The notes: generated from the letters alone by a model not told the origin. 64,000 bases of DNA from Glandiceps talaboti (GCF_964340395.1 NW_027554291.1:105001-169000); one strand, 5' to 3'; counted from the first letter of the stretch, positions 36,401 through 46,517 are shown. Translations and numbers: made by a program.

Positions 36401-37768
36401 TTGGAGAGGTTTGACCTGTTTGCACAGGTTTTGACCAGTTTTCACTGGTTTTAAACCAGTTTGCGACAGGTTTTGACCAGTTTTGATCGGTTTTAAACCG
36501 GTGTTGACTGGTTTTGATCGGTTTTGACTTGTTTTCACCAGTTTTGGAATGGTTTCGATAGGTTTTGACAGGTTTGACCAGTTTTGATCTGTTTTCACCT
36601 GTTTATAACCAATTTGGAAGGTTTTGACCGGTATTGACTCATTTTCACCAGTTTTGGTCCGCCTTGTATAGGTTTTCGACCGGTTTGGACCGTTTGGACA
36701 GGTTTGCTCAGGTTTTAACTCATTTAAACCTGTACACAACAGGTTTGGAAAGGTGTCGACCGGTTTGCGGTTTGGTCGGGTTTTGACAGTATTGTTTATG
36801 TTTTAACTAATTATGATCGGATTTGACTGGTTTAAAACCCGTATGGACAGGTTTTGACCTTTTTTGTCTTGTTTGCAATGGTTGTGGACCGGTTTGGACA
36901 GGTTGTGACCGGTTTGAAATGGTTTTGGACAGGTTTGGACCGGTTTGGACAGGTTTTGGACCGGTTTTGATATGTTTGCACAGGTTTTGACCAGTTTTGA
37001 TCAGTTTTGACTGGTTTAAAACCAGTATTGACTGGTTTTGATTAGTTTTGAATTGTTTGCACTGGTTTTCGACCGGTTTGGACCGGTTACGAAAGGTTTG
37101 GACAGGTTTTGACAAGTTTTGATCGGTTTTGACGGGTTTTGAGTTGTTTGCACCTATTTTTGACCGGTTTGGACCGGTTTGACCGGTTTAAAACCAGTGT
37201 TGACTGGTTTTGATTAGTTTTGACTTGTTTGCACTGGTTTTCGACCGTTCTGGACCGGTTTGGACCGGTTTGACAGGTTTGCACAGGTTTTGACCTAATT
37301 TCACTGGTTTTAAACCGGTTTGCGACAGGTTTTGACAAGTTTTGATCGGTTTTGACGGGTTTTGAGTTGTTTGCACCTATTTTTGACCGGTTTGACCGGT
37401 TTAAAACCAGTGTTGACTGGTTTTGATTAGTTTTGACTTGTTTGCACTGGTTTTCGACCGTTCTGGACCGGTTTTGAAAGGTTTGGACAGGTTTTGACAA
37501 GTTTTGATCGGTTTTGACGGGTTTTGAGTTGTTTGCACCTATTTTTGACCGGTTTGGACCGGTTTGACAGGTTTGCACAGGTTTTGACCTAATTTCACTG
37601 GTTTTAAACCGGTTTGCGACAGGTTTTGACCAGTTTTGATCAGTTTTGACTGGTTTTAAACCTGTGTTGACTGGTTTCGATAGGTTTCGACAGGTTTGAA
37701 CCGGTTTTGACAGGTTTTGACCAGTTTTGATCAGTTTTGACCGGTTTTAAAACGGTGTTGACTGGTTT
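33409..37768. repeat. 3,990-bp tandem duplication, copy 2 plus partial third start
   Basis: Continues copy 1 at a fixed 3,990-bp offset. The similarity extends about 370 bp into a third start before the sequence departs near 37769 (ATCAGTTTAGACTTG in place of ATCAGTTTTGATCGG). This pattern is expected from unequal crossing-over, but an assembly repeat error would look the same. Confidence 0.88.
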
Positions 37769-39274
37769 TGATCAGTTTAGACTTGTTTGCACTGGTTTTG
37801 GACCAGTTTCGATAGGTTTTCGACCGGTTTGGACCGGTTTTGACAGGTTTGGATAGGTTTAACTGGTTTTGACGGGTTTTGCACCTATTTTGGACAGGTT
37901 TAGATAGGTTTTTGACCGGTTTGGAGAGGTTTGACCTGTTTGCACAGGTTTTGACCAGTTTTGATCAGTTTTGATCGGTTTTAAACCGGTGTTGACAGGT
38001 TTTGATCAGTTTTGACTTGTTTGCACTGGTTTTGGACCAGTTTGGATGGGTTTTCGACAGGTTTTGAAAGGTTTGGACAGGTTTTGACTGGTTTTGATTA
38101 GTTTTGACTTGTTTGCACTGGTTTTCGACCGTTCTGGACCTGTTTTGAAAGGTTTGGACAGGTTTTGACAAGTTTTGATCGGTTTTGACGGGTTTTGAGT
38201 TGTTTGCACCTATTTTTGACCGGTTTGGACCGGTTTGACAGGTTTGCACAGGTTTTGACCTAATTTCACTGGTTTTAAACCGGTTTGCGACAGGTTTTGA
38301 CCAGTTTTGATCAGTTTTGACTGGTTTTAAACCTGTGTTGACTGGTTTCGATAGGTTTCGACAGGTTTGAACCGGTTTTGACAGGTTTTGATCAGTTTTG
38401 ATCAGTTTTGACCGGTTTTAAAACGGTGTTGACTGGTTTTGATCAGTTTTGACTTGTTTGCACTGGTTTTGGACCAGTTTCGATAGGTTTTCGACCGGTT
38501 TGGACCGGTTTCGACAGGTTTGGATAGGTTTAACTGGTTTTGACGGGTTTTGCACCTATTTTGGACAGGTTTAGATAGGTTTTTGACCGGTTTGGAGAGG
38601 TTTGACCTGTTTGCACAGGTTTTGACCAGTTTTGATCAGTTTTGATCGGTTTTAAACCGGTGTTGACAGGTTTTGATCAGTTTTGACTTGTTTGCACTGG
38701 TTTTGGACCAGTTTGGATGGGTTTTCGACCGGTTTTGAAAGGTTTGGACAGGTTTTGACAAGTTTTGATCGGTTTTGACGGTTTTTGAGTTGTTTGCACC
38801 TATTTTTGACCAGTTTGGACAGGTTTGGACCGGTTTGGACAGGTTTTGGACCGGTTTTGATATGTTTGCACAGGTTTTGACCAGTTTTGATCAGTTTTGA
38901 CCGGTTTAAAACCAGTGTTGACTGGTTTTGATCAGTTTTGACTTGTTTAAAACCAGTGTTGACTGGTTTTGATTAGTTTTGACTTGTGTGTACTGGTTTT
39001 CGACCGTTCTGGACCGGTTATTAAAGGTTTTGACAGGTTTTGACAAGTTTTGATCGGTTTTGACGGGTTTTGAGTTGTTTGCACCTAGTTTTGACCGGTT
39101 TGGACCGGATTGATAGGTTTTGATCAGTTTTGACTTGTTTGCACTGGTTTTGGACCAGTTTCGATAGGTTTTCGACCGGTTTGGACCGGTTTTGACAGGT
39201 TTGGACAGGTTTGGAAAAGTTTTGACTGGTTTTGACGGGTTTTGCACCTATTTTAGACAGGTTTGGATAGGTTT

Positions 39275-39393
39275 TTTATTATAACTTTATTGCAGGATAC
39301 ACTCCCATATACTATAAAAAACACAACATTTACATAGTACACAAGACAAACGTTAAAAAGAGCACTCTAAAATAGACAGACAGAAAAGATATT
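39275..39393 (-). terminator. LINE 3' UTR with polyadenylation signal
   Basis: A 3' UTR of about 119 nt follows the ORF2 TAA. AATAAA lies at complement 39286-39291, only about 10 nt before the A-rich terminus (GTTATAATAAAAAA in element orientation). The end merges with a T-run of the satellite, so the exact tail length cannot be read. Confidence 0.6.
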
Positions 39394-42222
39394 TTAAAAA
39401 TACATTAAATTCATATATTTTGAAGTTATCTTCGAGCGTAAAAAACAGTCGGAGGAGAATACCGCCGAAATTAATAAGTTCGAGCTACTCTTCACCCTGT
39501 CAAAAAATCTGAAGAGTAATTTTCTTCTAAGAGCTTCAAAAGTTGGAACAGTATTTGACACGAACATAGCACTTGCACTGCAGTCACGTGCATAGCCCAT
39601 AATGATTCGAAAGGCATTGTTATAAGCAACTCTGAGATCGTTTAAACTTTTGTTACTGTACATAGACCATAATTGTGAACAATACATATTTGTACAGAAA
39701 CTTCTGAACAAATAAAGTTTGACATGAGTCGAACAGAGTGGAAACTTTCGAAGAAGCGTATTGGCACGAATATAGAAGCGCCTCATTTGACTCTTAATTG
39801 CTTCATCATCAAAACAATTATCTGACATAGCATAGCCAAGGTAAGAATGCCTATGTGCCACCTCAAGTGTTTTTCCGTCTAAAGTCACCCGAGGTAAGTA
39901 GTCTATCTTAAGAGGACTCTTGCGGGGTATGAAGTACATACATTTTGATTTCTTTGGGTGATACATTATGTCATGATCGATGCCATAGCTTTCACATATT
40001 GAAATAAGCTCACGGAGACCTCTTACTGAAGGACACATTAATGCCAGGTCATCAGCGTACATAAGATGATTAATAGTTACTCCACCTATATTACAACCCT
40101 TTTTATTCGTCATCAAACGAGTACTCAGCCCATCCATGTACACGTTGAAGAGCTGAGGTGATAAAACACTACCCTGGCGAACCCCATTTGTGACAGAAAA
40201 GAGAGATGACCTTGCCTGACCCCACTGTACACAAAAGGCCTGGGTACTGTACCAGACCATAAGTAAACGGATAAAGTGACTAGGTACACCCCTGGTGATT
40301 AGTTTTCTGAAAAGTGTCCAATGATTTACACGGTCAAAGGCTTTAGTTGCATCAAGGAAACAAACATATATAGGACTATTATATGACTGATAATAGTTAA
40401 TAACTTCTTTCATGACATAAATGCACAGGTCTGTAGAATGATTCTGCTTAAATCCGAATTGAAAATCTTCCGTATTAAGCATAGCTTTGCAACGTTCTAA
40501 AATTATAAGTTCAAGTATTTTTGAAGACACAGTTGAAAGTGCAATCGGTCTATAATTGTCTTTGCTGGTAATATCTCCTGTTTTATCCTTGACAAGTGGA
40601 ACAATCATAGTTTTCATTAGGTCCTCTGGTAGAAATGCATGGTGAATCATAGCTGAAAAAGACCAAGCTAATAAGAAATGAATACGATTACTTGCATGTT
40701 TGAAGTGTTCACTTGAAAGGGTATCTGAACCGGCAGCCTTTCCAGTGGAAAGACTGTTAGTTGCAGTCAAAATTTCAATACTTTTAATTTGAGTAAAGTC
40801 ATCAAAATTGTCTTGTGTGTTCAGCCAAGACTTAACGTAATCCTCATTTGAATTGTTTGTAACAGAGTTCAGTAATGTGGCGTAGTGGTCACTCCACATC
40901 TCCGCAATATTGCCCTGACCAGATCTACCATCAATAGTTGATGAGAGGGGTGGTGTTTTACTGCTTACGAGACGAACTTTTTGCCAGAAGCTGTTGCAGT
41001 TATTTTGACTCAAAGAAGTTGCAAGGCCATCAGCTCGTGATGTATGCTCGTTTCGTTGACATACACGTAACGTGTGTTTAAACCTGGCACGTGCAGAGCT
41101 CATTATATTGTAAAGTGGCCCAAATCTAGGTTTGTTACATGAATTCCAAAGTTTAAAGGCATCCCTTGCTTGATCGTGGGCTTCTTTCACGTATTCATGC
41201 CAACCCGGAATAGGATGAAAATTTCTACTACCATTTTTAAAACATTGTAACGATGACTTACATAGAGCTTGGATGATGTCCTGGTAAAAGGTCGAAATAC
41301 TTTCCTTGTGATGGTTACATATACATCTCCTAGTAGTACACAACAGTGCTTCAACTGGTATTCTTATTTGTTTAAGAAGGTGGTCCGAGACAGTTTTATA
41401 CAAATGGATGTCATTGTCTTTAACACGGTTCCATTGCACTCGAGGATTAGTATGAGTAAACAAGTTATCCTCACTGCAGGATATGTCCAGTGGTGGGATA
41501 TCATTCGTAGAAAGTTTAATAGATAGTGGTAGGTGATCGGATGCAACGACATCAAACAGGACCTTAATCGACTCAATACTAGCATGGGCTGACGGGGTCG
41601 ACACACAGTGATCCAACCATGATGTGGTGTGGTGAGCATCACTTACATATGTAAATCGTTCAATGGTCGAGTTAACAAAGACACCATCTGACAAAGTGTA
41701 ATTGTTTTCTGAGCAAAATGAATTCAGTTCTCTACCGAACGGTTTAGTCGGATCAGCATTCCAGTCACCCAAGACAAACACACTATTAATTCCGCTGTCC
41801 TGTATGATATTATTTATTTTGGATAGATAATTCAGGAATATATGGTAGTTATTGTCACAGTCAGTTGGCATATATACACAAATAATAAGAAGCGATCTGT
41901 CTTTATATTGTAGTTGAAGACCAATAATTCGGTCGTCATCATAGTAACAGACCTTTGGCTTCATGGTTGATGTCAGAGATTTTTTCCACATAATACCCAC
42001 ACCACCGTAGGGTCTACCAACTCTAATGCCGCTACCATCATTCATGGAAGTGGTACCGGTTGCGTAAAATTGATTGTGAATATTTGAGAGCAACGGAAGG
42101 TCACCTTTACTCAGCCAATGTTCCTGTAATAGGACAATGTCATGCTCGTTACACAACCACTTTACTGCTTCGGTTGCCGACTTCACACCACGACAATTAT
42201 AGGTTGCTATACGTAGAGCCAT
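39394..42222 (-). CDS. LINE ORF2 polyprotein: APE endonuclease plus reverse transcriptase (942 aa)
   Basis: The retrotransposition enzyme: it nicks target DNA and copies the element RNA at the nick. The N-terminal endonuclease/exonuclease/phosphatase domain (about 4-236) shows N9 in TYNCRG, E34 in QEHW, YMPTD near 117-121, GDWNAD at 152-157, WLDH at 202-205 and SDHLPL at 228-233; all expected catalytic motifs are present. The reverse transcriptase (about 535-800) shows NYRPIALST, FLDATKAFDRVNH with D624, GVRQGSVLSP and MYADD with D724 and D725. A C-terminal region of about 140 residues contains conserved-looking SYLGY and LRRKLLFRF words typical of CR1/Jockey-like elements. No RNase H motif is apparent. 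The length is normal for a two-ORF LINE. The frame follows ORF1 after a single UAG. It looks catalytically intact. Confidence 0.95.
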   Translation of the reverse strand: MALRIATYNCRGVKSATEAVKWLCNEHDIVLLQEHWLSKGDLPLLSNIHNQFYATGTTSMNDGSGIRVGRPYGGVGIMWKKSLTSTMKPKVCYYDDDRIIGLQLQYKDRSLLIICVYMPTDCDNNYHIFLNYLSKINNIIQDSGINSVFVLGDWNADPTKPFGRELNSFCSENNYTLSDGVFVNSTIERFTYVSDAHHTTSWLDHCVSTPSAHASIESIKVLFDVVASDHLPLSIKLSTNDIPPLDISCSEDNLFTHTNPRVQWNRVKDNDIHLYKTVSDHLLKQIRIPVEALLCTTRRCICNHHKESISTFYQDIIQALCKSSLQCFKNGSRNFHPIPGWHEYVKEAHDQARDAFKLWNSCNKPRFGPLYNIMSSARARFKHTLRVCQRNEHTSRADGLATSLSQNNCNSFWQKVRLVSSKTPPLSSTIDGRSGQGNIAEMWSDHYATLLNSVTNNSNEDYVKSWLNTQDNFDDFTQIKSIEILTATNSLSTGKAAGSDTLSSEHFKHASNRIHFLLAWSFSAMIHHAFLPEDLMKTMIVPLVKDKTGDITSKDNYRPIALSTVSSKILELIILERCKAMLNTEDFQFGFKQNHSTDLCIYVMKEVINYYQSYNSPIYVCFLDATKAFDRVNHWTLFRKLITRGVPSHFIRLLMVWYSTQAFCVQWGQARSSLFSVTNGVRQGSVLSPQLFNVYMDGLSTRLMTNKKGCNIGGVTINHLMYADDLALMCPSVRGLRELISICESYGIDHDIMYHPKKSKCMYFIPRKSPLKIDYLPRVTLDGKTLEVAHRHSYLGYAMSDNCFDDEAIKSQMRRFYIRANTLLRKFPLCSTHVKLYLFRSFCTNMYCSQLWSMYSNKSLNDLRVAYNNAFRIIMGYARDCSASAMFVSNTVPTFEALRRKLLFRFFDRVKSSSNLLISAVFSSDCFLRSKITSKYMNLMYF

Positions 42223-43491
42223 CTAGTTCGATTTAGATTGGTAGTACCTTCTCACCAATGCTCCCTCGGGCCATACAGAGGCATTCATCAATTCTGGCAA
42301 TTGAGCGTGTGGCACTTCAATAACAAACGAAGCATAACTTTCATACTTAGATTTTAGTCTTTCACATTTTGACTCTATATTTGTTTTAGATCTGATAAAA
42401 TTCACGACTGTCTGACTTGAAGTGTGAGGTTGTAACCTGCTTACAAACACACGTGCTGGAGGACGCGAGTCAACAACCTGTAACATACCATCATTTTTAT
42501 TTGGGTCACTGCCAATCACTGGTTTCAGCCGCCGATTTCTTTGACGCCGACGAGTCACGGTTGTGAAGCTGCCATCGTTGCAAGCAACAGCTCTCGGTTG
42601 GATAGTGCTACCAGATGCTGTGACATTCGCATATGACGGGCACTTTTGAGGGAATGATTCTTTATTATGTTGATGAGAGGGCTGCACCTCACCCATGTCA
42701 TCCAATGGTTCAGCGGTAGGTCCAGATGTTGATTCATTGTCTGGAGAAGTCACATTCTCATTGACAGCTGTGCCAACTACACGTAACTGACAACTCTTAG
42801 ATGATGTGACATTAATACTGTTCACATTGTCATTATCTCCGGAATGCTTGAACATCTCTTTTAGTTCCGTTACCTCGGATCGCAGAGAATTAAGATCGTC
42901 ATGTATATCTAAATTTATCTTTTTTGATGTCTCTTCCTTCATTGTGGTAAGCTCATAGCGAAGACATCGGATTTCCTTTAACATTGTGGAAATGTCAACA
43001 TGAGTTATATCAACAGGTGGTAGTTTTGACAAATCCTGAGCAACAAAACAAGGCATGTCACCTGGGTCAGTTTCGTGTATCATATTCAAGATGTCATTCA
43101 AATTGTTCGATTTCTTATGTTGACCTTGACGCTTTTTATAACGACCAAACTTTCCTTCACCTACAAAGTCGAAAAGGGTTTTCTTTGCCTTTTCTATTTC
43201 ACTGTCCTCGAAGTTTTTGATACAGAGTTCTACGATAATGTCATTAGGTAGCACATGAACCTTATTCGCAATAAAGCACATTAACTCGTTGATTATTACC
43301 CCACATTGTGTTTGTGGTTCGGAGTTGGCTCTGCCTATATTATCATTTCTGCTACTTATAGAATTACTCACAAGGCTAGGCGGTGATCGATTTCCAAACC
43401 TCCTATTTTCACATGGAGGGCACAGAACAAGATCTCCTTGACAGATTCGGACTCGACTTGACACTTCTTCACAGTCGTTGCAGCCTGGCAT
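42223..43491 (-). CDS. LINE ORF1 protein (nucleic-acid-binding, 422 aa)
   Basis: The ORF1 protein of the LINE, expected to bind element RNA and form the ribonucleoprotein needed for retrotransposition. The N terminus has a cysteine cluster (C4, C7, C17, C24, C27), suggesting a zinc-binding or reduced PHD-like finger. A Lys/Arg-rich stretch follows at residues 114-127. A heptad-like helix at about 168-215 (LKEIRCLRYELTTMKEE and on) is a probable oligomerising coiled coil. The C-terminal part, about 345-418 (ARVFVSRLQPHTS ... SFVIEV ... WPEGALVRRYY), matches the style of the RRM-like end of ORF1 proteins in CR1/Jockey-type elements. The start ATG is the first in the frame after the leader. The stop is a TAG directly abutting the ORF2 ATG in the same frame. 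No frameshift or internal stop is present. The function is inferred from family style. Confidence 0.85.
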   Translation of the reverse strand: MPGCNDCEEVSSRVRICQGDLVLCPPCENRRFGNRSPPSLVSNSISSRNDNIGRANSEPQTQCGVIINELMCFIANKVHVLPNDIIVELCIKNFEDSEIEKAKKTLFDFVGEGKFGRYKKRQGQHKKSNNLNDILNMIHETDPGDMPCFVAQDLSKLPPVDITHVDISTMLKEIRCLRYELTTMKEETSKKINLDIHDDLNSLRSEVTELKEMFKHSGDNDNVNSINVTSSKSCQLRVVGTAVNENVTSPDNESTSGPTAEPLDDMGEVQPSHQHNKESFPQKCPSYANVTASGSTIQPRAVACNDGSFTTVTRRRQRNRRLKPVIGSDPNKNDGMLQVVDSRPPARVFVSRLQPHTSSQTVVNFIRSKTNIESKCERLKSKYESYASFVIEVPHAQLPELMNASVWPEGALVRRYYQSKSN

Positions 43492-43766
43492 TATGCAAGG
43501 TTAACACCTGGTAAACGCTCTAGTCCACGTAGACTTCAGCCACGCAAAACACCACACCAAGGCAGAGAGAAATAAACTCAGTTTCCTCACGCAATAGACA
43601 GTCTGAGTAACTCAATTCAGTGCAAGTGTAGTCACCGGGTCTTTATATCGATGCCGTTTACGAAAGACAGCATTAAATATGATTCAAATGCCAAAAAGAA
43701 GGAAAAAACCACGCAGCTCTTCAAGGCGATGTTTAGGCAGTTATCAAGGCAGTTATGTAAAAAGAC
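43492..43766 (-). promoter_or_regulatory. LINE 5' leader, presumed internal promoter
   Basis: About 275 nt precede the ORF1 start. The segment is non-satellite and ends abruptly at the satellite boundary with GTCTTTTTACATAACTGCC in element orientation. A short direct repeat (AACTGCCTTGAT, then AACTGCCTAAAC) lies at its extreme 5' end. LINEs of this kind normally carry a promoter inside the leader; no TATA box is evident, so its exact position is inferred. Confidence 0.5.
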
Positions 43767-45048
43767 TTGACCGGTTTGGAGAGGTTTGACCTGTTTGCAC
43801 AGGTTTTGACCAGTTTTCACTGGTTTTAAACCGGTTTGCGACAGGTTTTGACCAGTTTTGATCGGTTTTGACGGGTTTTGAGTTGTTTGCACCTATTTTT
43901 GACCAGTTTGGACAGGTTTGGACCGGTTTGGACAGGTTTTGGACCGGTTTTGATATGTTTGCACAGGTTTTGACCAGTTTTGATCAGTTTTGACCGGTTT
44001 AAAACCAGTGTTGACTGGTTTTGATCAGTTTTGACTTGTTTAAAACCAGTGTTGACTGGTTTTGATTAGTTTTGACTTGTTTGCAGTGGTTTTCGACCGT
44101 TCTGGACCGGTTATTAAAGGTTTTGACAGGTTTTGACAAGTTTTGATCGGTTTTGACGGGTTTTGAGTTGTTTGCACCTAGTTTTGACCGGTTTGGACCG
44201 GATTGATAGGTTTTGATCAGTTTTGACTTGTTTGCACTGGTTTTGGACCAGTTTCGATAGGTTTTCGACCGGTTTGGACCGGTTTTGACAGGTTTGGACA
44301 GGTTTGGAAAAGTTTTGACTGGTTTTGACGGGTTTTGCACCTATTTTAGACAGGTTTGGATAGGTTTTTGACCGGTTTGGAGAGGTTTGACCTGTTTGCA
44401 CAGGTTTTGACCAGTTTTCACTGGTTTTAAACCGGTTTGCGACAGGTTTTGACCAGTTTTGATCGGTTTTGACGGGTTTTGAGTTGTTTGCACCTATTTT
44501 TGACCGGTTTGGACCGGATTGATAGGTTTTGATCAGTTTTGACTTGTTTGCACTGGTTTTGGACCAGTTTCGATAGGTTTTCGACCGGTTTGGACCGGTT
44601 TTGACAGGTTTGGACAGGTTTGGAAAAGTTTTGACTGGTTTTGACGGGTTTTGCACCTATTTTAGACAGGTTTGGATAGGTTTTTGACCGGTTTGGAGAG
44701 GTTTGACCTGTTTGCACAGGTTTTGACCAGTTTTCACTGGTTTTAAACCGGTTTGCGACAGGTTTTGACCAGTTTTGATCGGTTTTGACGGGTTTTGAGT
44801 TGTTTGCACCTAGTTTTGACCGGTTTGGACCGGATTGATAGGTTTTGATCAGTTTTGACTTGTTTGCACTGGTTTTGGACCAGTTTCGATAGGTTTTCGA
44901 CCGGTTTGGACCGGTTTGGACAGGTTTGGACAGGTTTGGAAAAGTTTTGACTGGTTTTGACGGGTTTTGCACCTATTTTAGACAGGTTTGGATAGGTTTT
45001 TGACCGGTTTGTAGAGGTTTGACCTGTTTGCGCAGGTTTTGACCAGTT
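43767..45048. repeat. Satellite block 3 with tandem 316-bp modules
   Basis: A satellite segment of about 1.28 kb between the LINE and element TE2. It starts with TTGACCGGTTTGGAGAGG, continuing the module broken at 39274. The word GCACCTATTTTAGACAGG recurs at 44337, 44653 and 44969, exactly 316 bp apart, so this block is nearly three tandem copies of a mid-level module. Related spacings of 313-317 bp recur in the other blocks. It ends at GACCAGTT, where TE2 begins. Confidence 0.95.
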
Positions 45049-45076
45049 CATTACAATTCTGCTGATGCTAAAAGTA
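45049..45076 (+). repeat. TE2 left terminal inverted repeat
   Basis: CATTACAATTCT is perfectly mirrored at the right end. After a short mismatch (GCT here, CTCC opposite), GATGCTAAA continues the similarity. Confidence 0.75.
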
Positions 45077-45263
45077 ACACCTTTTAGCACCTTCTTACAC
45101 CTGTACCCATATGGTGAATAACGCCACCAGCCTATGCTTTGGGGCTATGTGTAAATAAAACTTGTTTGTCTAAACTAAGCATCTTGCTGGAACTCGTTGA
45201 CACCTCTCAATCCGATAATGGTCAGTAGTTGTACCTCAGATCACAGACAAGAAACTGTGTTCC

Positions 45264-45584
45264 TTGCCTGTGCTCAGATGTTGTACCATGGATCACAGTC
45301 CTGCTTGCAGACGGTGCACGCGTTTCGCTCAACACCGTCCTACGAAAAGTAACCGTCCTATAGCGAGTGCGAAAACAAAATACTTTCGCACCAATAACAA
45401 AATAATTACATATAATTTTTTTTTTATAAAGCTATCAAATATTAGAAATCGGTCGAATATGTACTCATTTTACATCTTTTTGACGATAGTAGTCGCTGGT
45501 ACGATCACAAAAAGTGTCGAAATCGGAACTTTTCCAGTTCCGACTGATTTCAAAGTCCCGCCTTACAAACTCCGCCACATTTGA
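45264..45584 (+). CDS. Unrecognised 106-codon open frame in TE2 (doubtful)
   Basis: An open frame with no domain I recognise. Its last 41 codons, from an internal Met at 45462, begin with a hydrophobic stretch (MYSFYIFLTIVVAG) that could pass for a signal peptide or membrane segment. The first part is Arg/Lys-rich and looks random. There is no neighbouring gene to support it. I regard it as more likely chance than a gene. Confidence 0.1.
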   Translation: MPVLRCCTMDHSPACRRCTRFAQHRPTKSNRPIASAKTKYFRTNNKIITYNFFFIKLSNIRNRSNMYSFYIFLTIVVAGTITKSVEIGTFPVPTDFKVPPYKLRHI

Positions 45585-45824
45585 TCGGGCGTCCACTTGG
45601 GCATAAATTTTACGATTGAACTTATGATTCCGGGATTTTTGGTCCTCCGGACTGGGACTAGTACTTTTGTAGCCAAGTCGAGGTAAAATTACTAAATAAT
45701 AGTCGATTTATTGCTGATATTTGAACACAGATGCGTTAAATCTTTAGTTACTAGCATTTCAGGTAAGCCCAGGTTTCACAACTGTAGGCGACTTACTCCG
45801 TATGCAAGTAGGGCGACATGGACC

Positions 45825-45854
45825 CTCAGACCACTAGTGGTCAACCGGTCTGAG
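45825..45854. repeat. Short hairpin repeat in TE2
   Basis: CTCAGACC and GGTCTGAG enclose a perfect 14-bp palindrome, GACCACTAGTGGTC (45829-45842). The word AGTGGTCTGAG recurs at 46507 and near 47391, so this is one of several related short inverted words in the element. Confidence 0.5.
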
Positions 45855-45968
45855 ATGGATCATAGACCCTACGAAATGGATGTAGCCTAGTAGAAATGTC
45901 TATATTTGTGAACAGTAAGGAATGTCTCTCAGATAGACTGTGTCCATGACTGTACAATGTTGTGTCAA

Positions 45969-46247
45969 TCAAGGCCTCTTCGCAGGTTTGTGAAAATGAT
46001 GCTGGGGAATAATCTCCATTTCAAAAAGGGAAGTTTTTCTAACTGAAAAAGGTGTTTGTCCTGAATGTTCGATAACTTGCATTTCCGTCATTTTCTCGTC
46101 TCTGTTAATTTTAGCGACGAAGGGATATGATATACCATAGAACGCCTTTTGTTTATCAATTACAAACAATAGCATGTGAAGGGTGATATAATGTTGCCTT
46201 GTCCGAGAAACGGGAAGTACACTAGCTGTTTTCACTTCACTGCTCAC
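45969..46247 (-). CDS. Unrecognised 92-codon open frame in TE2, possible transposase remnant
   Basis: A minus-strand open frame of fairly protein-like composition (for example FYGISYPFVAKINRDEK), but with no motif that I can place in a transposase or other family. It lies near the middle of TE2, where a degenerate transposase exon would be expected. The start is arbitrary because the upstream region is non-coding in appearance. Low confidence. Confidence 0.15.
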   Translation of the reverse strand: MSSEVKTASVLPVSRTRQHYITLHMLLFVIDKQKAFYGISYPFVAKINRDEKMTEMQVIEHSGQTPFSVRKTSLFEMEIIPQHHFHKPAKRP

Positions 46248-46482
46248 ACTTACATTGAAGAGCTATGTAGTCAGTAATCTTGGCTAGTCTATTCTATTGT
46301 CAAACAGAATTTTCCCTCAAATTCAACATCACTGTCAGAATATATTCGAGAAAGGTTTACAACGTTTAAACTTTATTCATCCTGGATTCAATAGCAAGTG
46401 TACATTCTTTGATCACGGATTTGCGAGTGCAAAACATTATAAAAGCACGGGACTGCAATTTTGTGTTGCATGTCTGTGTAAC

Positions 46483-46517
46483 CTCAGATCACTGAAAATA
46501 TTCATTAGTGGTCTGAG
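46483..46517. repeat. Second short hairpin repeat in TE2
   Basis: CTCAGATCACT and AGTGGTCTGAG form an 11-bp inverted repeat with one mismatch. The arms are related to the hairpin at 45825-45854. Confidence 0.45.

Larger units (their letters stand above)
27449..39274. repeat. Satellite block 2
   Basis: Same satellite family as block 1, continuing the landmark cut by TE1. Landmarks occur at 30731, 32817, 34721 and 36807. The spacings 2086, 1904 and 2086 bp reflect a 3,990-bp tandem duplication. The first two of the alternating copies carry private variants: TTTGGTCGAGTTTTGAC and TTAATTATG at 30.7 and 34.7 kb. The block ends in GACAGGTTTGGATAGG plus a T-run where the LINE is inserted. No gene is supported. 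Confidence 0.96.
39275..43766 (-). mobile_element. Full-length APE-type LINE (CR1/Jockey-like), two intact ORFs
   Basis: A complete-looking non-LTR retrotransposon on the minus strand, inserted in satellite. In 5'-to-3' order it has a 5' leader of about 275 nt, ORF1 (422 aa), ORF2 (942 aa), a short 3' UTR with AATAAA, and an A-rich tail that merges with the satellite T-run (GGTTTTTTATTATAAC on the plus strand). The satellite reads GGATAGGTTTTTGACCGG where empty and resumes at TTGACCGG after 43766, so any target duplication is no more than about 2 bp. Neither ORF has an internal stop or frameshift, which suggests a young and possibly active copy. ORF2 has endonuclease and reverse transcriptase and no obvious RNase H. 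The clade is judged from motif style only; a Daphne- or L2-like placement is possible. Confidence 0.92.

Noticed and set aside
29419-37768. The two 3,990-bp copies as long terminal repeats of a retroelement
   Set aside because: They are directly adjacent, made of satellite, and enclose no coding sequence.
41269-42737. Open frames overlapping the LINE ORFs in other frames and strands
   Set aside because: They are shadows of ORF1 and ORF2 with no recognisable domain.
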